From positions 1 through 35,503 of the forward strand of contig DBYI01000043.1 of assembly GCA_002310115.1 (NCBI GenBank): a stretch of 35,503 bases of DNA, given 5' to 3'. The position numbers and the translations under genes are program-made. The notes under the pieces are model-generated. The model was not told the origin of the DNA, did no database searches, and worked only from the letters and a program-made list of their open reading frames with translations. This document shows, piece by piece, positions 31,718-35,503 of this stretch. The number at the start of each line of letters is the position of its first letter. Positions within the stretch are counted from its first letter, which is position 1. This DNA comes from Ruminococcus flavefaciens (GTDB lineage Bacteria; Bacillota; Clostridia; Oscillospirales; Ruminococcaceae).

Positions 31718-31832
31718 CAACTCGCTCAAAAAAATTTTCTGAAATTTTGTGACACTATTGCTTTCGTTCTTGAATGTTATTTATGAAAGCACGATTTCCA
31801 TGGAATACTTTCAAAGATTCAGGAGGATAAAA
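31718..31832 (+). promoter_or_regulatory. Control region of the second ECF operon
   Basis: AATTTTCTGAAATT (about 31733-31746) resembles AATTTCTGAAATT upstream of the first ECF gene, and CTTTCGTTC follows about 18 bases later, so an ECF-type autoregulated promoter is plausible. TTCCATGGAA (31796-31805) is a 10-base palindrome just before the ribosome binding site, flanked by GAAAG and CTTTC. No good vegetative promoter is seen. Confidence 0.35.
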
Positions 31833-32399
31833 ATGACAGGTATAGAATACTGCGCTCTGTATAAAAAATCAAAAGACAGAGCCTATGATACACTTTTTGA
31901 AAGCTACTGCGATTATGTATATGCTATAGTTTATAATAAACTAAGAAGCATTGCTTCAAGAGAGGACATCGAGGAGTGCGTAAGCGATATATTTTCGGAT
32001 ATATTCTTCAGCTACGATACTACCAGCAATTTTGCAGGAGATATGAAGGGATACGTGGGTACTGTTGCAAAACGCCGCGCTATAAATACATTCCGCAAAC
32101 TTACTGCAAATAGCGGTCATTTCTCTGAGGATGCAGAAGATGAGCTAATAAATATAGGTGCCGATACTGATATTGAGCAGGATTCTGATTTGGCAGAAAC
32201 GCGCAGTATACTAATCAGCAAGATAAACGAGCTTGGTGAACCTGATTCAACCATTATCATCCAGAAATACTACTATGACCGATCTTCTTCAGAGATAGCG
32301 GATATGCTTTCAATGAAAGCATCCGCTGTGAGAATGAGAGCCGCAAGAGCTCTCAACAAACTGAAAACCACACTGGCTGCTGCCGGTATCACTATGTAA
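31833..32399 (+). CDS. ECF-family sigma factor (second)
   Basis: A 188-residue group 4 sigma factor. Region 2 spans about 10-85 (YDTLFESYCDYVYAIVYNKL, DIEECVSDIFSDIFFSY, MKGYVGTVAKRRAINTFRKL) and region 4 about 125-180 (INELGEPDSTIIIQKYYYDRSSSEIADMLSMKASAVRMRAARALNKLK). CAGGAGGAT lies 4 bases before the ATG at 31833; the frame is open upstream to 31749 without a ribosome binding site. Thirteen bases separate its stop from the start of the membrane protein gene, its presumed anti-sigma factor. Target genes are unknown. It is distinct in sequence from the first ECF protein of this window. Confidence 0.9.
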   Translation: MTGIEYCALYKKSKDRAYDTLFESYCDYVYAIVYNKLRSIASREDIEECVSDIFSDIFFSYDTTSNFAGDMKGYVGTVAKRRAINTFRKLTANSGHFSEDAEDELINIGADTDIEQDSDLAETRSILISKINELGEPDSTIIIQKYYYDRSSSEIADMLSMKASAVRMRAARALNKLKTTLAAAGITM

Positions 32400-32412
32400 G
32401 GAGATGCGGAAT

Positions 32413-34188
32413 ATGAAAGAGAATCGTGAATTTAATATGCTTGAAAATGCAGACGACAAGACATTGGACCTTCTCTCAGAAGTTCCTGTGCTCACAAAAG
32501 AAGAAAAAGAGAGGATGCTGGCTATGAGTAAGAAGAAGCTGGATCGAATGAACAGAGAAAGTAATATAAAAACAAACAACGATGAATACCAGGTTAGCGG
32601 CGTTGAGCGCTACAAGAAACCCAAATGGCAAGCTTTGGCTTCCATTGCAGCCTGCCTGCTGCTGGTCGGCAGTATCGGCGGTACGATGTTCGCACTGAAA
32701 CAAAACAAACCCATTGTAGAAAATGATAATTCTCTTTCCAATGTAACTACCGATGTAACTACCACAATACCTCCTTCGACATGGGACATAGAGACAACCT
32801 GCGATAAGGAAGCTGCAAGTCTTCTGGGACAATACAGGTTCATTCAGGAGTTAGCAGGAGGTAATCCGGATGGTATGGAACTTGACGAAAATGACACCAA
32901 GAGCGTTGAAAACTACGACGGCTCATTAGTGACCTACTACAGAGTCGCGGATATATTCAGTTCTGTAGGTGAACTGAAAAGACATCTTGAAAGTATGATG
33001 ACAGGACAACTCCTTAACGACTATACAGCTTTACTGACATGCTACCTTGGAGAAGCAGAGCGCTTCAAGGATATTGACGGCAAGCTTTATTACAAACCAG
33101 GCAGCGACTACTCAACGGAATACAATGATTACACTGATTACAAAATAGAGAACTATGACGCTGGCACCAACAGTTTTGATATAGTTATTATTAACGAACA
33201 CCCTATGGCCAAAGAAACAGAAGTTTTTCATGTTGTTCTCGAAAATAGTCTATGGAAACTTGAAAGCTACAGAATTGAATCCGAAACAAGTGATATGGAT
33301 GCTTCCACGTTTGAAAGAACAGACGCTTTACAGCTCTTATCGAGTCTTGAGCTTGTAGACAATTTGATGGCAGGGGGCATTTATACATCTGTCAACCAAG
33401 ACGACAGTATAGAATACCAGTCACCCGACGGCAGTTATACCGTCAAATACAACAATTTCGTATCAGGCGGATTAGTGGATCTTAACAATTTAACGGAAAT
33501 GGTCAAGAATACTGTTACCGAGCCCGCGCTCAGCGAGACCTACAGCTATATCTATGAGGACGAGAAAAACGATCTTCCTATGTTCAAGGAAGTTGACGGG
33601 AAGCTCTATATGCGCGATAACGGAAGAGGAAAAAGCTTCAACTTCCAAGGCAATCCCGAGATTATAAAAAAGAGCGACAAGTCATATGAGATCATCACTG
33701 ACAATGAAGTCACAAAAGGAAAAGTAAAGGTCACCGCTGTTTACGAAGATGGTAAATGGAAGGTAAGCAATTATGAATTTCTCGATGATGAGAATTCAAA
33801 TGTTACAGATTCAGAAAGCGTAACAGCTTCACTTAACGACGACGTTTACGAGGGATTGTACTACGACAAGAATGACAGCAATAATTCCCTTTCTATCGAC
33901 CGCAGGAATGATAAGCTCTACAGTGTACATATCACTCACAAGAAAACTGATACTGTATCTGAAGAGTGGGCTTTCACAGGGGAATTCAATGGCAGAGGGG
34001 TGCTTAACTACGAAAAATGCTGCAAGAACACCATTACTATTGGCGAAGACGGATCTGTTATGAGCGTAACAGACTACCTTGACGGAACAGGCTACCTCAG
34101 AATCTCTGAACCTGGTGACGAAACAGGTATCATATGGATAGATGACAAAGATAACGCAGGCGCAGGAGATTTCTTCATAAAGCAGTAA
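32413..34188 (+). CDS. Single-pass membrane protein, putative anti-sigma factor with repeated ectodomain
   Basis: A 591-residue protein paired with the second ECF sigma factor. The N-terminal cytosolic part (about 1-72, with PVLTKEEKERMLAMSKKKLDRM) is long enough for an anti-sigma domain. It is followed by a membrane helix (about 73-94) and a short Thr/Pro linker. Outside are two related modules (about 125-290 and 320-460), each with a D/V-x-x-FK-x-VDGKLY stretch and a WKL/WKV-S-Y/N-Y close. They recall small secreted beta-domains of the IseA/DUF type. A C-terminal beta-rich domain follows (about 470-591). No enzymatic motif is seen. The ATG at 32413 is preferred over one at 32404 because AAGGAG ends right at the latter. 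The sigma-regulator role is inferred from position and topology. Confidence 0.75.
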   Translation: MKENREFNMLENADDKTLDLLSEVPVLTKEEKERMLAMSKKKLDRMNRESNIKTNNDEYQVSGVERYKKPKWQALASIAACLLLVGSIGGTMFALKQNKPIVENDNSLSNVTTDVTTTIPPSTWDIETTCDKEAASLLGQYRFIQELAGGNPDGMELDENDTKSVENYDGSLVTYYRVADIFSSVGELKRHLESMMTGQLLNDYTALLTCYLGEAERFKDIDGKLYYKPGSDYSTEYNDYTDYKIENYDAGTNSFDIVIINEHPMAKETEVFHVVLENSLWKLESYRIESETSDMDASTFERTDALQLLSSLELVDNLMAGGIYTSVNQDDSIEYQSPDGSYTVKYNNFVSGGLVDLNNLTEMVKNTVTEPALSETYSYIYEDEKNDLPMFKEVDGKLYMRDNGRGKSFNFQGNPEIIKKSDKSYEIITDNEVTKGKVKVTAVYEDGKWKVSNYEFLDDENSNVTDSESVTASLNDDVYEGLYYDKNDSNNSLSIDRRNDKLYSVHITHKKTDTVSEEWAFTGEFNGRGVLNYEKCCKNTITIGEDGSVMSVTDYLDGTGYLRISEPGDETGIIWIDDKDNAGAGDFFIKQ

Positions 34189-34235
34189 ACGATATAAAAA
34201 AGTGGCTGTAAAAAATAGCCCTCAAAAACAATACA

Positions 34236-34277
34236 GATGCCTCTTCAAGTAAGATTTGAAGGGGCATCCGTTTTTTT
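34236..34277 (+). terminator. Intrinsic terminator of the second ECF operon
   Basis: GATGCCTCTTCAA and TTGAAGGGGCATC form a 13-base-pair stem (one G-U) with a seven-base loop, then CG and seven T. Confidence 0.9.
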
Positions 34278-34732
34278 CGTGTTAATTGTTTAAATCTTCT
34301 CGAACCTCCCAGAAACAGGGTATAACAAATAAGCACGAAGAAAAAATGCTTTTTTCGCGCTGATCAAGATCTATTTTATTGATAGGTCAGGAGGCTTTCA
34401 AAACTGCCTGTTTCTTTAAATGATACTTATAAAGGTTGAAACTACAGCAAATAAGACCAAATTCCAACATAACACTATCAAATCCTCTTTTTCATAAAAA
34501 ACAGATATATAAATTGAAAAGCCGTGCTGCCTATAGCACGGCTTTTCCCTTTTCTGATTTGTCCCTTACAATTCAGTTTTTGGAATTATATCAACCTGTA
34601 CGGCGCTTTGTGCAGATGCACCGTACAGACCAATACCTAAAGAATTATGACATTGATTAACTGTCAAAGCTAACGCTAACGTTAGCGATAAAACCTGAAG
34701 GTTTCGGAGCTGCGCTCCTTATTTGTTTTCAA
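34278..34732. other. Gene-free region with inverted repeats, possibly a remnant
   Basis: No coding sequence is supported. AGAAACAGG (34311-34319) and CCTGTTTCT (34407-34415) form an inverted repeat around 87 bases containing an A/T-rich imperfect hairpin and TGATCA/AGATCT; this may be a decayed mobile or repeat element. A perfect 14-base palindrome CGCTAACGTTAGCG (34674-34687) and a GGAGC/GCTCC hairpin (about 34707-34719) lie just beyond the end of the GH43 gene. Confidence 0.35.
34517..34546. terminator. Bidirectional terminator
   Basis: AAAAGCCGTGCT and AGCACGGCTTTT form a 12-base-pair stem around GCCTAT, with T-tracts on both strands. It lies between the second ECF operon and the convergent GH43 gene, about 190 bases after the GH43 stop. 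Confidence 0.8.
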
Positions 34733-35503
34733 TCATGAGAACTTCCAGTAATCAAATTCGCAGTCGCCGCTGAATATCATGTAGATATCCTTAACGCCTG
34801 TTACATTATTCTCTACAGCTGCGAGTTCGTTCTCACTGCCGTTGAGCTCACCGTAACCGATGCAAGTACCTGTAGTAGAACCTACACAGAACTTAACTAC
34901 TGCGTTGCCGCTGCCCTTGACTGTGATAGAAGATACGCCATTGCTGAGGTCAACGCCGCTGACCTTGATCCAATCGCCCTTCTTAGCCTTAACAGTTGTG
35001 TTGCCGACACCGCTTATGCTTATGTTCTTTGACTGGTTGGACATTGTCTCAGCCTGTACAGTCTCATATGCGTTGAGATTCTCAATCTGGCTTACACCAT
35101 TCTGTGAACCATTACATGAAATCTTTCCGTTGCTTACAGTTGCCTTATCGATACAGGGTGATCTGTAGTTGAGACCCTTGCCGCCATTAACGCCCATACG
35201 CATTTCAAGCTGACGTGAGTGATAAAGTACATAGTAGCTGCCCTTGAATTCGATAATTGAGTGGTGGTTGTTACCGCCGTTGTCAAGTCTCTGTGTAGCT
35301 GTGTTCTGGAATACAACACCCTGATACTGGTATCCGCTGAGCGGATTTGTTGATGTCATGTAACCGATATCAGCATTGCTGAATGAATGACCGTTTACAC
35401 TTGTGCCACCAGGAACATTCCAGTTGTGGCAGAATGAATAATACCATGTGTTGCCGATCTTAATCATGCTTGAGTCTTCGAAGAGGTAAGGTGTACCTGG
35501 ATC
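34733..35503 (-). CDS. GH43 glycosidase with CBM6, 3' part only
   Basis: The gene runs off the right edge; the last 256 codons are visible, the frame being open to 35503 (starting DPGTPYLFEDSSMIKIG). Residues up to about 120 of this fragment are the end of a five-bladed beta-propeller of family GH43 (TWYYSFCHNW, then GNNHHSIIEFKGSYYVLYHSRQL, the NHHS segment typical of arabinofuranosidase/xylosidase members). From about 150 onward is a CBM6-type carbohydrate-binding module (VQAETMSNQS, KKGDWIKVSGVDLSNG, IYMIFSGDCEFDYWKFS). The enzyme probably trims arabinose or xylose from xylan. No dockerin follows the CBM6, so it is not anchored by a C-terminal dockerin; an N-terminal one cannot be seen. 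Catalytic Asp/Glu residues lie outside the window. Confidence 0.88.
   Translation of the reverse strand, partial: DPGTPYLFEDSSMIKIGNTWYYSFCHNWNVPGGTSVNGHSFSNADIGYMTSTNPLSGYQYQGVVFQNTATQRLDNGGNNHHSIIEFKGSYYVLYHSRQLEMRMGVNGGKGLNYRSPCIDKATVSNGKISCNGSQNGVSQIENLNAYETVQAETMSNQSKNISISGVGNTTVKAKKGDWIKVSGVDLSNGVSSITVKGSGNAVVKFCVGSTTGTCIGYGELNGSENELAAVENNVTGVKDIYMIFSGDCEFDYWKFS

Overview
The window looks like a chromosomal segment of a cellulolytic Ruminococcus-type gut or rumen bacterium (Firmicutes, Clostridia, Oscillospiraceae). The evidence is three dockerin-bearing proteins (a GH16 glucanase, a CotH-domain protein and a membrane-anchored multi-EF-hand protein), a GH43-CBM6 enzyme, a SigI/RsgI pair, AGGAGG-type ribosome binding sites, and many TTGACA-N17-TATAAT promoters, often with an extended TGn -10. 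I saw no tRNA, rRNA, CRISPR array, prophage or intact insertion sequence. All family names come from reading motifs; no database search was possible.

Positions 1-12136 are mostly housekeeping. They hold release factor 2 (prfB), a small membrane protein, a minus-strand operon (cytidylate-kinase-like protein, YetF/DUF421 membrane protein, DUF4363 protein), glutamate dehydrogenase (gdhA), a plus-strand operon (HD-domain hydrolase, O-acetylhomoserine sulfhydrylase, flavodoxin-like protein), a lipoprotein, a secreted GH16 glucanase with an N-terminal single dockerin repeat, a DUF4304-like protein and a four-helix membrane protein. Positions 12300-17390 hold a Zn/Mn-type ABC importer behind a Fur-family box, and an XRE-cupin regulator next to an acyl-CoA synthetase.

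Positions 17400-34200 are the most interesting. Three sigma-factor/membrane-protein pairs lie within 17 kb. The first is SigI with an RsgI-type anti-sigma whose ectodomain is proline-rich and whose expected Asn-Pro autoproteolysis site reads Lys-Thr. The second is an ECF sigma factor translationally coupled to a single-pass membrane protein that ends outside the cell in a dockerin. The third is another ECF sigma factor with an anti-sigma-like protein carrying repeated ectodomains. Between them lie a secreted acidic Pro-rich protein, a U32-peptidase-like protein, an anchored SGNH hydrolase, a GAF-GGDEF diguanylate cyclase, a CotH protein with dockerin, and an RsuA-type pseudouridine synthase. 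Similar ACCYC...CGTA elements precede sigI, the Pro-rich protein gene and, farther upstream, the cotH-dockerin gene, suggesting a local SigI regulon. The window ends inside a GH43-CBM6 gene.

My reading is that this part of the chromosome links surface sensing to cell-surface and cellulosome composition. The best candidate for an undescribed system is the ECF sigma plus membrane-anchored dockerin protein (28388-30938), which could report whether cohesin sites are free or occupied. That function is inference; the gene order, overlap, membrane segment, EF-hand repeats and terminal dockerin are visible in the sequence.
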